A stretch of DNA of 51,555 nucleotides from Porphyromonadaceae bacterium UBA7042 (GCA_002494015.1 DLAR01000104.1:1-51555); one strand, 5' to 3'; counted from the first letter of the stretch, positions 32,967-41,245 are shown. Notes: a model not told the origin generated them from the letters alone. Program-made: numbers and translations.

Positions 32967-33408
32967 AATTCACTCCGGTGTGGCCGAATCCGCCGTCACC
33001 GCGCTCGGTCTCGTCAATGCGCACCACCGGCTCCCAAGCAACATGGACATACTCCTTGACAACCATCTGGCATATACGCTCGCCGTCGTTGATGGTAAAA
33101 GGCTCGTTGGACAGATTGATTACAATCACCCCTATCTCGCCGCGATAGTCGGCATCGACAGTGCCCGGGGCGTTGACAAGCGAGATGCCGTGGCGCAAGG
33201 CAAGTCCGCTGCGGGGACGGATCTGGCACTCGTAACCCTGCGGCAGCTGAATACGCAACCCGGTAGGAATCAACGCTCTTTCAAGAGGGGCGAGAGTCAC
33301 AGGCTCGGTAAGGCACGCGCGCACATCCATCCCGGCGGCCGAAGGGGTTTCATAGGCGGGAAGCTCGTGTCCCGACTTATTTATAATTTTAACTTTGATA
33401 TGTTCCAT
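32965..33408 (-). CDS. dut: dUTP diphosphatase
   Basis: The protein has 147 residues, the usual size of a trimeric dUTPase. The conserved motifs appear in order: AAGMDVRA (motif 1), RPRSGLALRHGI (motif 2), NAPGTVDADYRGEIGV (motif 3, with the catalytic Asp), GERICQMVV (motif 4) and the C-terminal RGDGGFGHTG arm (motif 5). It hydrolyses dUTP to dUMP and pyrophosphate, keeping uracil out of DNA and supplying dTMP synthesis. It leads an operon with TPR, DUF4292 and EnvC-like genes. Its TAG stop codon coincides with the edge of the 180-bp repeat element. Confidence 0.97.
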   Translation of the reverse strand: MEHIKVKIINKSGHELPAYETPSAAGMDVRACLTEPVTLAPLERALIPTGLRIQLPQGYECQIRPRSGLALRHGISLVNAPGTVDADYRGEIGVIVINLSNEPFTINDGERICQMVVKEYVHVAWEPVVRIDETERGDGGFGHTGVN

Positions 33409-33798
33409 AAATTAAAATAGTTGAAAAAAACAGTCCGTCACAAGCCTTAAACGGCTATGGGTTGACGGCATTATTCCTAATAAACACACGAAGTTACTAT
33501 TTTTCTTCCAATCCACCGAAAAAAAGTAAAAATTTTGAGAATTTGCTCAAAAACTTTGGAAACTCGAGACCCTGCTGTTCCCTAATACACACCCGCGATT
33601 CCACAAACTTATTCAGTCGCAGCGGATATGGTTTTTCCTTAATTTCAGTTAAAAAACCGACTGTTTTTTCACATCCTGTCGGTTATGGGCCCGATTTCTT
33701 GAAAAAAAACGCTAACTTAGCGGGTTGAAAGCGGCGGCACATGCTATGCCCGACCGGGAGCGCTGCTGCCGATACCATCATTTCACGACATCATTACA
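33409..33798. other. Intergenic region between divergent dut and pdxA
   Basis: This 390-bp AT-rich gap holds no convincing gene; the short open frame 33462-33728 lacks coding character. It contains an inverted repeat AACCGAC/GTCGGTT (33655-33684) and a near-perfect palindrome CGCTAACTTAGCG (33710-33722) that includes TAACTTAG (33713-33720), a weak -7 box about 80 bp before pdxA. On the minus strand a weak pair, TTCG with TAACTTCG after 20 bp, may be the dut promoter. Nothing suggests a structured RNA gene, although the long pdxA leader and palindromes could be regulatory. Confidence 0.5.
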
Positions 33799-34893
33799 AT
33801 GGATAATAAAAAAATAAAGGTGGGTATCACCCACGGTGACATTAACGGAATTTCCTATGAGGTAATTCTTAAAACACTTGAAGACAGCCGTATAGCCGAG
33901 CTATGCACACCCGTCGTCTATGGCTCGGCAAAGATTGCCGCCACCTATCGCAAAGCCCTCGAACTGCCTGAGGTGCGACTGACACGCATCGACTCTCCGG
34001 CTCAGGCCACCGACGAGAAAATATATATCATCAACGTAGTTCCCGAGGATACGAAGGTCGAGATGGGGCAGTCGTCGGAAGTTGCCGGACAGGCGGCTTT
34101 TGCCGCACTTGAACGAGCTGTGGCCGACTTGAAAAACGGCGACATCGACGTGCTGGTCACCGCCCCTATCAACAAGCGCAACATTCACAGCGAGACATTC
34201 ACATTCCCCGGCCACACGGAGTATCTCGAATCGGTACTGGCCGACGGCGACTCGCGCGCAATGATGATAATGTGCAACGAGAATCTGCGCGTGGCACTCG
34301 TGTCAATTCACGACCCGCTGTCACACGTCGCCGAAAAAATCACACGCGAGACCGTGGCCGAGCGCATCATGACCTTCTCCAAGTCGCTGACCGAGGACTT
34401 TGCCGTCCATGCCCCCCGCATCGCAGTCCTCTCGCTCAACCCCCATGCAGGTGACAACGGTGTCATAGGCAGCGAGGATGCCGAAATCATCATTCCGGCC
34501 ATCGAAGATGCCCGCAAGAAAAAAATAATATGTTTCGGGCCCTACCCTGCCGACGGATTTTTCGGCAGCGGCGCCTACCGCAAGTTTGACGGCGTACTGG
34601 CGATGTACCATGACCAAGGTCTCACCCCGTTCAAGCTCCTTGCCGGAGAGACAGGTGTAAACTTTACCGCCGGACTCCCTGCTGTGCGCACGTCGCCCGA
34701 CCACGGCACGGCCTACGACATCGCCGGTAAAGGCGTGGCCTCGCCCGAGTCGATGAGCAACGCCGTTTACAGCGCGATTGACATCTATCGCAACCGTGCC
34801 CGTCACAAGGAAATGACCGCCCACCCGCTGAAAAAACAATCGTTTGACAAAGGCAGTGACAAGCTCCCCGCCGCAACCGAACACAAAGAATAA
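33799..34893 (+). CDS. pdxA: 4-hydroxythreonine-4-phosphate dehydrogenase (PdxA family)
   Basis: The protein has 364 residues. PdxA landmarks are the N-terminal GITHGDINGISYEV, the metal-binding histidines in FPGHTEYL, MYHDQGLTPFK and TSPDHGTAYDIAG, and LSLNPHAGDNGVIGSED. It oxidises 4-phosphohydroxy-L-threonine with NAD in the DXP-dependent route to pyridoxal 5'-phosphate. PdxA-like enzymes that act on related phosphorylated acids such as 4-phospho-D-threonate or 4-phospho-D-erythronate also exist, which matters because the downstream genes look like an alcohol-phosphate pathway rather than vitamin B6 synthesis. The C-terminal 25 residues are polar and probably flexible. The stop codon shares one base with the next start (TAATG), so translation is coupled. 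Confidence 0.93.
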   Translation: MDNKKIKVGITHGDINGISYEVILKTLEDSRIAELCTPVVYGSAKIAATYRKALELPEVRLTRIDSPAQATDEKIYIINVVPEDTKVEMGQSSEVAGQAAFAALERAVADLKNGDIDVLVTAPINKRNIHSETFTFPGHTEYLESVLADGDSRAMMIMCNENLRVALVSIHDPLSHVAEKITRETVAERIMTFSKSLTEDFAVHAPRIAVLSLNPHAGDNGVIGSEDAEIIIPAIEDARKKKIICFGPYPADGFFGSGAYRKFDGVLAMYHDQGLTPFKLLAGETGVNFTAGLPAVRTSPDHGTAYDIAGKGVASPESMSNAVYSAIDIYRNRARHKEMTAHPLKKQSFDKGSDKLPAATEHKE

Positions 34894-35591
34894 TGAACTA
34901 CGCAATAATAGCCGCAGGCGAAGGCTCTCGCCTCGTTCAGGAAGGAGTAAAGCTCCCAAAACCGCTCGTCAGACTCAACGGAGTCCCGATGATAAAACGC
35001 CTCATCGACATTTTCATGAGCAGCGACCCCTCCTCGCTCAGCGTCATCGTCAACGAGCAGATGACCGAAGTGAGGGAATACCTTGAGTCGCTCACACTTC
35101 CCGTGCCGTTCCACCTCGTGGTAAAGAGTACCCCGAGCTCGATGCACAGTTTCTATGAGGTCAGCCGCAAGTTTGACGACAAGAAATTCTGTCTCACGAC
35201 CGTCGACACCATTTTCCGCGCCGACGAGTTCCGCCCCTACGTCGACGCGTTTGCTTCAGATGGTAAAGCCGACGGATACATGGCCGTGACATCCTTTATC
35301 GACGACGAAAAACCGCTCTATGTCGCCACCGACCCCGAGATGAAAATCACAGGATTCCTCGACAAACACGAGCCGGGGGTCAGATATATCTCGGGAGGCA
35401 TCTACGGCCTGACCGCTCCGGCCCTCCGCGTGCTTGAGCAGTGCATGGAGCAGGGTGTGTCGCGAATGCGCAACTATCAGCGCGCACTCGTTGCCGCCGG
35501 GCTTGACCTGAAAGCCTTCCCGTTTGAAAAAATCATTGATGTAGACCACGCCGGTGACATTGCCACCGCCGAGAAATTCATCGCCGAATAA
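34893..35591 (+). CDS. Sugar-phosphate-type nucleotidyltransferase
   Basis: The protein has 232 residues with the NTP-transferase (GT-A-like) fold. The nucleotide-binding loop is AIIAAGEGSRL, followed by KLPKPLVRLNGVPMIKRLID with the conserved lysine, and a metal-binding aspartate in CLTTVDTIF. It most resembles MobA/GlmU/IspD-like transferases that join a nucleotide to a phosphorylated sugar or alcohol. Together with the CDP-alcohol phosphatidyltransferase two genes downstream, the simplest reading is that it makes a CDP-activated alcohol from CTP and an alcohol phosphate. Both the nucleotide and the alcohol are inferred. It is coupled to pdxA by a one-base overlap, and the next gene starts 31 bp later. 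Confidence 0.85.
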   Translation: MNYAIIAAGEGSRLVQEGVKLPKPLVRLNGVPMIKRLIDIFMSSDPSSLSVIVNEQMTEVREYLESLTLPVPFHLVVKSTPSSMHSFYEVSRKFDDKKFCLTTVDTIFRADEFRPYVDAFASDGKADGYMAVTSFIDDEKPLYVATDPEMKITGFLDKHEPGVRYISGGIYGLTAPALRVLEQCMEQGVSRMRNYQRALVAAGLDLKAFPFEKIIDVDHAGDIATAEKFIAE

Positions 35592-35622
35592 CATATCAAC
35601 CTATCTTTCATTTTTTTTAGAA

Positions 35623-36492
35623 ATGGCCGAAATCAAAATAGCCGGAATCATGAGAGCCGGTGCCTATTCGCCCAACCACATCGGCAACGATGCCGCCATC
35701 TTCAACGTCACCGCCGAGCAGTTGCGCAAACGCGGCTGCGAGGTCAAGGTTTACAGCGAGGAGCAACTCTGTGCGGGAGAAGTAACCGAACCAATCATCC
35801 TCAACATGTGCCGCGAACAGCGGTCAATCGCTATCCTTCAGCAGAAGGAGGATAACGGCGACCTCGTCATCAACTCGGGCTACGGTATCGAAAACTGCAC
35901 CCGCGAGCGCATGACCCGCATCCTCGTCGGCAGCAACATCCCCTACCCCCAAAGCCTCATTGTCAACACCAACGAGGTTGTCAAGGACGCGATGGTCAAG
36001 GCCGGGTTCAGCCGCTGCTGGATCAAGCGCGGCGATTTCCATGCCATGCACAAGGAGGATGTCTCCTACGTCCGTCATCCCGAGGAGGCTCAGGAAGTGC
36101 TTCAGGAATATTTTCTCCGAGGAATTACCCGCGCCGTCATAAACCGCCATCTCGAAGGGGACCTCATCAAGTTCTACGGCGTATACGGAACTCCGTTCTT
36201 CTTCTGGTTCTACCCCTTTGACGAGGGACACAGCAAGTATGGCCACGAAGCAATCAACGGAAAGGCCCGCGGTATAAAATTTGATCTCGACCACCTCGTC
36301 TCCATCTGCAACTCTGCGGCCGAGGCGCTTGATGTCAAAATCTATGGCGGCGACTGCATTGTTTCCCCCGAGGGTGAAATACGCATCATCGACTTTAATG
36401 ACTGGCCCAGTTTCGCCCCCTGCCGCAACGAGGCCGCGCCTTATATCGCCAAGGCTGTTCTCACCGCTATAAAGAACCATAAAAAACTCTGA
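35623..36492 (+). CDS. ATP-grasp family protein (RimK/glutathione-synthetase-like)
   Basis: The protein has 289 residues from the ATG at 35623. A Rossmann-like N-terminal domain (about 1-95) leads to an ATP-grasp core with the nucleotide-contact lysine in CWIKRGDFHAMH and the metal site IRIIDFNDWPSF (Asp and Asn) near residue 260. ATP-grasp enzymes ligate a carboxylate to an amine or thiol through an acyl-phosphate. The substrate here is not recognisable. As it sits between a nucleotidyltransferase and a CDP-alcohol phosphatidyltransferase, it may add an amino-acid-like group to the alcohol or lipid being made, which is an inference. The longer frame from 35554 overlaps the previous gene and begins with unconserved-looking sequence. 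One base separates it from the next gene. Confidence 0.82.
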   Translation: MAEIKIAGIMRAGAYSPNHIGNDAAIFNVTAEQLRKRGCEVKVYSEEQLCAGEVTEPIILNMCREQRSIAILQQKEDNGDLVINSGYGIENCTRERMTRILVGSNIPYPQSLIVNTNEVVKDAMVKAGFSRCWIKRGDFHAMHKEDVSYVRHPEEAQEVLQEYFLRGITRAVINRHLEGDLIKFYGVYGTPFFFWFYPFDEGHSKYGHEAINGKARGIKFDLDHLVSICNSAAEALDVKIYGGDCIVSPEGEIRIIDFNDWPSFAPCRNEAAPYIAKAVLTAIKNHKKL

Positions 36493-36493
36493 A

Positions 36494-37441
36494 ATGGCCG
36501 AATCAACAGCATCAACCACGTCGTCCTACCGCGACTCGCTGAAGTCGATGGACACGGAGGAACACATTGACCTCTTTTTTTACCGCCCTATAGGTTATGC
36601 ATGGGCATGCCTTGCCCGCAAACTCGGTGTAACCCCCAACGCCATCACCATCGCCTCGATTTTTCTCGGAATCGGAGCGGGCGTGATGTTCTATTTCAAC
36701 TCTTTGTGGATGAATGTCATCGGGATGTTGCTGCTCATCTGGGCCAACTCTTTTGACAGTGCCGACGGGCAGCTCGCCCGCATGACCAAACAGTATTCAC
36801 GCCTTGGCCGAATACTCGACGGACTCAGCGGAGACGTATGGTTTGCATGTATCTATGTGGCCATCTGCCTGCGCGAGAATGTCACCTCGGCATTCTTCAT
36901 GGAACATCCGTGGGTTATATGGGTCGTGGCCGTGGTCACCGGCATCTGCCACGCGAAACAGGCCGCTATGGCCGACTATTACCGCCAGTTCCACCTGTAT
37001 TTCCTCAAGGGGGAAGACGGCAGCGAACTGGAGAAGGCGTCGGATCTCAAAACCAAGCTCGCAACCCTTTCATGGAGTCGCGATTTCTGGAAAAAGCTGA
37101 CCCTGACGTTCTATACCAACTATACCGTGCAACAGGAGGCAACCGCTCCCGCCATGCAGGCATTGCGCCGCGAGTTGCAACAGCGTTTTCCCTCGGGACG
37201 CATCCCGCAGTCTTTCCGCGACGCTTTCCGCACAGCCTCGCTGCCTCTGATGAAGTACACTAACATCCTCTCATTCAACTGGCGCACAATCGCCCTGTTC
37301 ATCTCACTTTTCCTTAAGATGCCGTGGCTATATTTCGCCTTTGAGCTTGTAGTACTCAACAACCTGCTTGTCTACATGGTAATCCGTCACGAGGCGATAT
37401 GCCGCAAATTTACAGCAGAACTAAAAGATGGAAAATACTGA
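36494..37441 (+). CDS. CDP-alcohol phosphatidyltransferase family membrane protein
   Basis: The protein has 315 residues with about six hydrophobic helices (for example 48-68, 70-86, 112-130, 137-150, 268-285, 287-302). The family motif is present as Asp88-x2-Asp91-Gly92-x2-Ala95-Arg96-x8-Gly105-x3-Asp109, but the last aspartate is Asp114, one residue later than in the usual D-x3-D ending (DGLSGD). These enzymes transfer a phosphoalcohol from CDP-alcohol, or phosphatidyl from CDP-diacylglycerol, to an alcohol acceptor at the membrane. The neighbouring nucleotidyltransferase, ATP-grasp and HAD genes suggest synthesis of an unusual phospholipid head group or a soluble phosphodiester. A long cytoplasmic insert (about 160-250) separates the helices. 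It overlaps the HAD gene by 14 bp. Confidence 0.88.
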   Translation: MAESTASTTSSYRDSLKSMDTEEHIDLFFYRPIGYAWACLARKLGVTPNAITIASIFLGIGAGVMFYFNSLWMNVIGMLLLIWANSFDSADGQLARMTKQYSRLGRILDGLSGDVWFACIYVAICLRENVTSAFFMEHPWVIWVVAVVTGICHAKQAAMADYYRQFHLYFLKGEDGSELEKASDLKTKLATLSWSRDFWKKLTLTFYTNYTVQQEATAPAMQALRRELQQRFPSGRIPQSFRDAFRTASLPLMKYTNILSFNWRTIALFISLFLKMPWLYFAFELVVLNNLLVYMVIRHEAICRKFTAELKDGKY

Positions 37442-38138
37442 CATTAAAGGAATTATATTTGACTATGGCGGCACTGTCGACAGCCGCGGCGTGCACTGGA
37501 GCGAAGTAATCTGGGACGGTTACAAGGACGCACGCATCGATATTGACAAGGAAACCTTCCGCGAAGCCTATGTTTATGCCGAGCGTGAGCTTGCCCGGGT
37601 GCGCCACATCCTCCCCCACCACAATTTCCACGACCTGCTCCTCATCAAGATGCGCATCGAGCTTACTCACCTTGCCGAAGGGGGCCACATCGACCCTGCC
37701 TCCGTGAAACCGCTTGCCGCGCAAGTGGCCGCTTATTGCTATCGCGCCGCACGCGAGTGTATCGAGGAGGCTCGCCCCACATTGGAGACACTGCGCGCGC
37801 GTTTCCCGATGGTGCTTGTCTCCAACTTCTACGGCAACGTCGCGGCGGTCCTTGAGGACTTCGATTTGCTGAAATACTTTGACAAAATCATCGAAAGCGC
37901 CGTTGTCGGGGTACGCAAACCCGACCCCGCGATCTTCGCCCTCGGCGTAGAGGCCCTCGGCCTCCCCGCCGGGAACGTCCTCGTCATCGGCGACAGCTAC
38001 AAGAAAGACATTCTTCCGGCCCTGTCGCTCGGATGCCGCGTGGCGTGGCTCAAAGGGAAAGGATGGACCGCTGACGAAGATGCCGTCACCCACCCCTCGG
38101 CCATCACACGACTCTCCCAAGTCCTCGACATGGTTTAG
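37428..38138 (+). CDS. HAD-superfamily protein with altered motif I
   Basis: The protein has 236 residues. HAD motifs are visible: motif I FDYGGTVDS (nucleophile Asp12), motif II LVSN, motif III lysine in VRKPDP, and motif IV GDSYKKDI. In HAD phosphatases motif I is D-x-D; here position 14 is Gly, so the usual general acid/base is absent. It may be a weak phosphatase, use another acid, or do a different job. It lies at the end of the pdxA operon and overlaps the membrane transferase gene, so it most likely acts on a phosphorylated intermediate of that pathway. Its TAG stop codon is embedded in a repeat (AGAGGGTGTTTCATAAC) also found at the dut stop codon. Confidence 0.85.
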   Translation: MENTDIKGIIFDYGGTVDSRGVHWSEVIWDGYKDARIDIDKETFREAYVYAERELARVRHILPHHNFHDLLLIKMRIELTHLAEGGHIDPASVKPLAAQVAAYCYRAARECIEEARPTLETLRARFPMVLVSNFYGNVAAVLEDFDLLKYFDKIIESAVVGVRKPDPAIFALGVEALGLPAGNVLVIGDSYKKDILPALSLGCRVAWLKGKGWTADEDAVTHPSAITRLSQVLDMV

Positions 38139-38156
38139 AGGGTGTTTCATAACAAA
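38135..38156 (+). repeat. Copy 1 of the AGAGGGTGTTTCATAAC repeat at the HAD stop codon
   Basis: The 17-base core differs at one position from each end of the 180-bp element at 32787-32966. It begins at the TAG stop codon of the HAD gene, just as the right end of that element coincides with the dut stop codon. It runs in the same direction as the partial copy at 38212. Confidence 0.6.
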
Positions 38157-38162
38157 AAACAT

Positions 38163-38205
38163 AAGGCCCGCTGTTTTGCCGGTTTTCCGGTTGACAGCGG
38201 GCCTT
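38163..38205. terminator. Strong bidirectional terminator between convergent operons
   Basis: AAGGCCCGCTGT (38163-38174) and ACAGCGGGCCTT (38194-38205) form a perfect 12-bp GC-rich stem. The 19-base loop can form a second small CCGG/CCGG hairpin. T-rich sequence follows on both strands (CTGTTTTT on plus, ATGTTTTTTG on minus), so it can end both the pdxA-HAD operon and the convergent M6-protease operon. Confidence 0.85.
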
Positions 38206-38211
38206 CTGTTT

Positions 38212-38223
38212 TTAGAGGGTGTT
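38212..38223 (+). repeat. Partial copy 2 of the same repeat
   Basis: TTAGAGGGTGTT repeats the first 12 bases of the copy at 38135 exactly and in the same orientation, then diverges. The two copies flank the terminator hairpin. The copy ends just before the stop codon of the convergent gene at 38227. Confidence 0.55.
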
Positions 38224-38226
38224 CCC

Positions 38227-41223
38227 TTATTTCACAATAACCTTGGTGACGATAGATGAGGCTTTGACGACGTAGAGTCCTGTGCCGACAGGGATATTCA
38301 GGGCAGCAGGGGCGGCAGATGTAGTGAAGACAATGCGGCCATCAACAGTGTAGACAGCGACGGAGTGGCCTTCGGCCCCGGTCACAATGATTTCACGACC
38401 CTCGACAGCAACGGTCACGTCGCCGGCCGGCACGACATCGGCAATGCCGCTGCTGCCGACGGTGACGGCGTTGGAAACTCGCGACTCGCCACGGTCATAG
38501 ACGGTCGACACCACATAGGTGCGGATACATTCAGCAAGTACCGGGTCAGTGAAAGATGTCGCAGTGACAGGCGCGTCATTGATTTTCTCGCCATAGCGGT
38601 AGATGTTATAACCTTCGATTGCAAGCTCGCCGGTAGCGGCGCGGGGTGTGAAGGTCACATCGTCGACAAAGAGCATGAACTTGTTCTCAGAGGTACAGCG
38701 GATTGCAAAATACTTCGCACCATCGGGAATTTCAAAACTGTATAGAGCCCATTCCCACCCTATCATGTGCTTGCGCTCGACAAGGATGAAATCATCGGGA
38801 TTTTTTCCGGCAGTGGAATAGAGGAACTCAAATGTCTCGAGGAACGAATTCTGGAAACTGCGTGCATAGAACGTAACCGTCTGTGCCTCGCCGCTCAATT
38901 CGGGCGAGATGGCCCAGTCATCATTGGGCACAGTCTGTGACGGGTCATAGTTGTACATCTGGACGATGAACTTGTTGCCCGATGCACCGGTGACCTGCGC
39001 GCCGTTAGCCGCGAGAGGCACCGTCTCGACATCCCACACCCACCATGACTGCTGCGAGTCGACAGGGATGCCGGGAATCTCGACAGTCTGATTCCCTTCT
39101 CCCATGCCGAGTCCTCCGATTTTACCATGATCCATATCGATGAAAGTCCAGTCACCGGGAGTAGCGGTAAACGGTTCGTAGTCTTCAAACGACTCGGTGA
39201 CCGGCTCGCTGAATCCAGCCGAAGCATCGGGCGCGCTCCATGACAGACTTACGCCGCCATCGGTCAACTCGGCTGCAAGGTCGCTGACAGCCGGGAAGGG
39301 ATGAAGTTTCAGCGAAACCTTTGCCACAGCCGAGATATTGTCATCTTCGTCGCCGTCACCGGCTACTTTCACAACCGCGTGGTATTCTACACTCTCGGGC
39401 GATGTAACACCGAGACAATCAGCAAAAGAAATCTCAGCCGATAGACCGGAACCCAGTCCTTCGCCCGATTCAGTTGTCAGCAGCTCGCCGTCGCGATAAA
39501 GCTCGACCGTATAGGCGGGGGAAACAGCCTGACCGAGGTTCTCGACCGAGACTGAAAGCGAGAAAGGCTCGTTGGGGGGGACTTCGGCCGGAGCATCTAT
39601 CTTTTTGGCGTTAAGGTTGCAGTCCATAGCCTCGCCGACACGGATATTGTCGATAAAGGTATAGTTGTAGGACCACACGGTAGCCATGAAATGCAGCTGA
39701 ATCTGATGTCCCTTGAACTGCGACAGCGGGACGGTGACATAGTTCCATCCGCGCGAGGGGAGGTCGCAGAGTTCAAACGCCTTGAGCCGGACCATATCCT
39801 CACCCTCCTGTGCCATGATTTCAAGTTCGTTTTCATCGGTCGAGCCGAAACTGTTGACAAAAAGGGTCAGGACAGGATTTTCACCCTCGATTTTGATTTT
39901 GCCGGTATAAATCAGCGCGCTCGACATGTCCTGTCCCCTCATTCCGGCAAAACCGCCGTCATTGTCCTGAGAGAAGATGTCACGCACCATTTTTCCATCG
40001 ACAAAGTAGTCCCAAGCGGCATCACCCTCGACAGTATTCAACCCCATCGGCAAGGAAGGCTTGCCTTGAGCAAACGACTCGGCAAAAGGCATCGCATAGG
40101 GTGTGCCGACCGCCATAATCGCGGTGTAGGCGGGATTAGAGACTCCTCCCTCGGAGACCGCCTCGACCGACCACCCTTTGAACTCCTGTGTTCCGATAAT
40201 TTCGGGACGGTAGGTAAAAGTGGGTTTGGTGCATTTTTCGGCAACCACAACTTCGTGACCGTCGGTAATTTCGGTAATGCGGTAGGACAACAGGGAGGGG
40301 TCGATATTTTTGCCATCGATATCGGTTCCGGGAATGGCCCAGCTTATCAAGACCTCGCCGTCACTTGTCTCACAGGCTTCAACCTCAGTGACGGGACCGG
40401 GCTTGTTGACACCGACCCACAATGTGACCGACGACGCTGTCGAAACACCGCTGTCATTGAACGCGAATACCGAATAGGTATAATACCCGGCAGCAGGGAC
40501 GGCATCCTCGACAGTTACCTTCTGCCCGGGGAGAACATCGGTTTTGTTGGCAATAATTTCGTCGTCGCGTTGCACTCTGACGCCCGAAATTTCGGTCAAG
40601 TCATTTCCTCCCACCGTTTTTGACGGAACAGTAAAGGTTATCTCGGCACGGTTAAGGCCATTTTGGTCAGGGATTACATTCAAGTCGGCCACAGCCTCGG
40701 GTGCGTCGACAGTGACAGGGGCATCGATTTCAAGATTATCGATATAAAAATTTCTGTCGGCGGTAACACTGTGAAACCCGAAATAGTACACGCCGTCGGC
40801 CTGCGGGACAAAGACTTCCTCGACACTGAGCGGGGAGAAGGAATTGGCCTGCACCTGACGCGCTTCAACAAAACTCTCGGTCATTCCGGCTGCCGACGGG
40901 TCGGTCCCGACCTTGACTTCAAACATTTCGTAATAACTGCTCCCCCATGCAGTGAAACGGACATTGTACATTTTCCCTTTTTCCATAGAGAAACCGGGGG
41001 TAATCAACCAGTCATCCGTTTTATCCTGATTGCCGGGATTGCAAGCCGCGCTCATGTCGGTTTTCCATGTGCGGCCATTCCCGTCACCGTCAATAACGGT
41101 AAAATCGGCCAATGATGCCTCATCGGGAAATTGCTGGCGATAAGGTAGCGTGGCAACTGCCGCCTCACTGACGGCCGCCGCAGTCAACAGTCCTGCGACA
41201 AAGAAAATTCTGACTTTTTCCAT
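38227..41223 (-). CDS. Large secreted multi-domain protein with choice-of-anchor J and fibronectin-III domains and a T9SS-like C-terminal tail
   Basis: The protein has 998 residues with a signal peptide (MEKVRIFFVAGLLTAAAVSEA). Three choice-of-anchor-J/MAM-like modules are recognisable by a W-T-x-D start and a YIDN/FIDN/FVDD end (about 25-165, 375-535, 675-860). Between them lie fibronectin-III-like domains (about 175-365) and a CARDB-like domain (about 545-650). The last 75 residues (GHSVAVYTVDGRIVFTTSA, then GTGLYVVKASS and TKVIVK) look like a type A C-terminal sorting domain of the type IX secretion system. No catalytic site is seen. A surface adhesin or matrix-binding role is inferred. 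It is 22 bp downstream of the M6 protease gene, so the two are probably co-expressed. Confidence 0.85.
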   Translation of the reverse strand: MEKVRIFFVAGLLTAAAVSEAAVATLPYRQQFPDEASLADFTVIDGDGNGRTWKTDMSAACNPGNQDKTDDWLITPGFSMEKGKMYNVRFTAWGSSYYEMFEVKVGTDPSAAGMTESFVEARQVQANSFSPLSVEEVFVPQADGVYYFGFHSVTADRNFYIDNLEIDAPVTVDAPEAVADLNVIPDQNGLNRAEITFTVPSKTVGGNDLTEISGVRVQRDDEIIANKTDVLPGQKVTVEDAVPAAGYYTYSVFAFNDSGVSTASSVTLWVGVNKPGPVTEVEACETSDGEVLISWAIPGTDIDGKNIDPSLLSYRITEITDGHEVVVAEKCTKPTFTYRPEIIGTQEFKGWSVEAVSEGGVSNPAYTAIMAVGTPYAMPFAESFAQGKPSLPMGLNTVEGDAAWDYFVDGKMVRDIFSQDNDGGFAGMRGQDMSSALIYTGKIKIEGENPVLTLFVNSFGSTDENELEIMAQEGEDMVRLKAFELCDLPSRGWNYVTVPLSQFKGHQIQLHFMATVWSYNYTFIDNIRVGEAMDCNLNAKKIDAPAEVPPNEPFSLSVSVENLGQAVSPAYTVELYRDGELLTTESGEGLGSGLSAEISFADCLGVTSPESVEYHAVVKVAGDGDEDDNISAVAKVSLKLHPFPAVSDLAAELTDGGVSLSWSAPDASAGFSEPVTESFEDYEPFTATPGDWTFIDMDHGKIGGLGMGEGNQTVEIPGIPVDSQQSWWVWDVETVPLAANGAQVTGASGNKFIVQMYNYDPSQTVPNDDWAISPELSGEAQTVTFYARSFQNSFLETFEFLYSTAGKNPDDFILVERKHMIGWEWALYSFEIPDGAKYFAIRCTSENKFMLFVDDVTFTPRAATGELAIEGYNIYRYGEKINDAPVTATSFTDPVLAECIRTYVVSTVYDRGESRVSNAVTVGSSGIADVVPAGDVTVAVEGREIIVTGAEGHSVAVYTVDGRIVFTTSAAPAALNIPVGTGLYVVKASSIVTKVIVK

Positions 41224-41245
41224 ACAAAAACATTAAGAGGAAAGA

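Noticed and set aside
33462..33728. 88-codon open frame in the dut-pdxA gap
   Set aside because: Its composition follows the AT-rich intergenic DNA, it spans both palindromes and the predicted promoter, and the product shows no domain or signal peptide.
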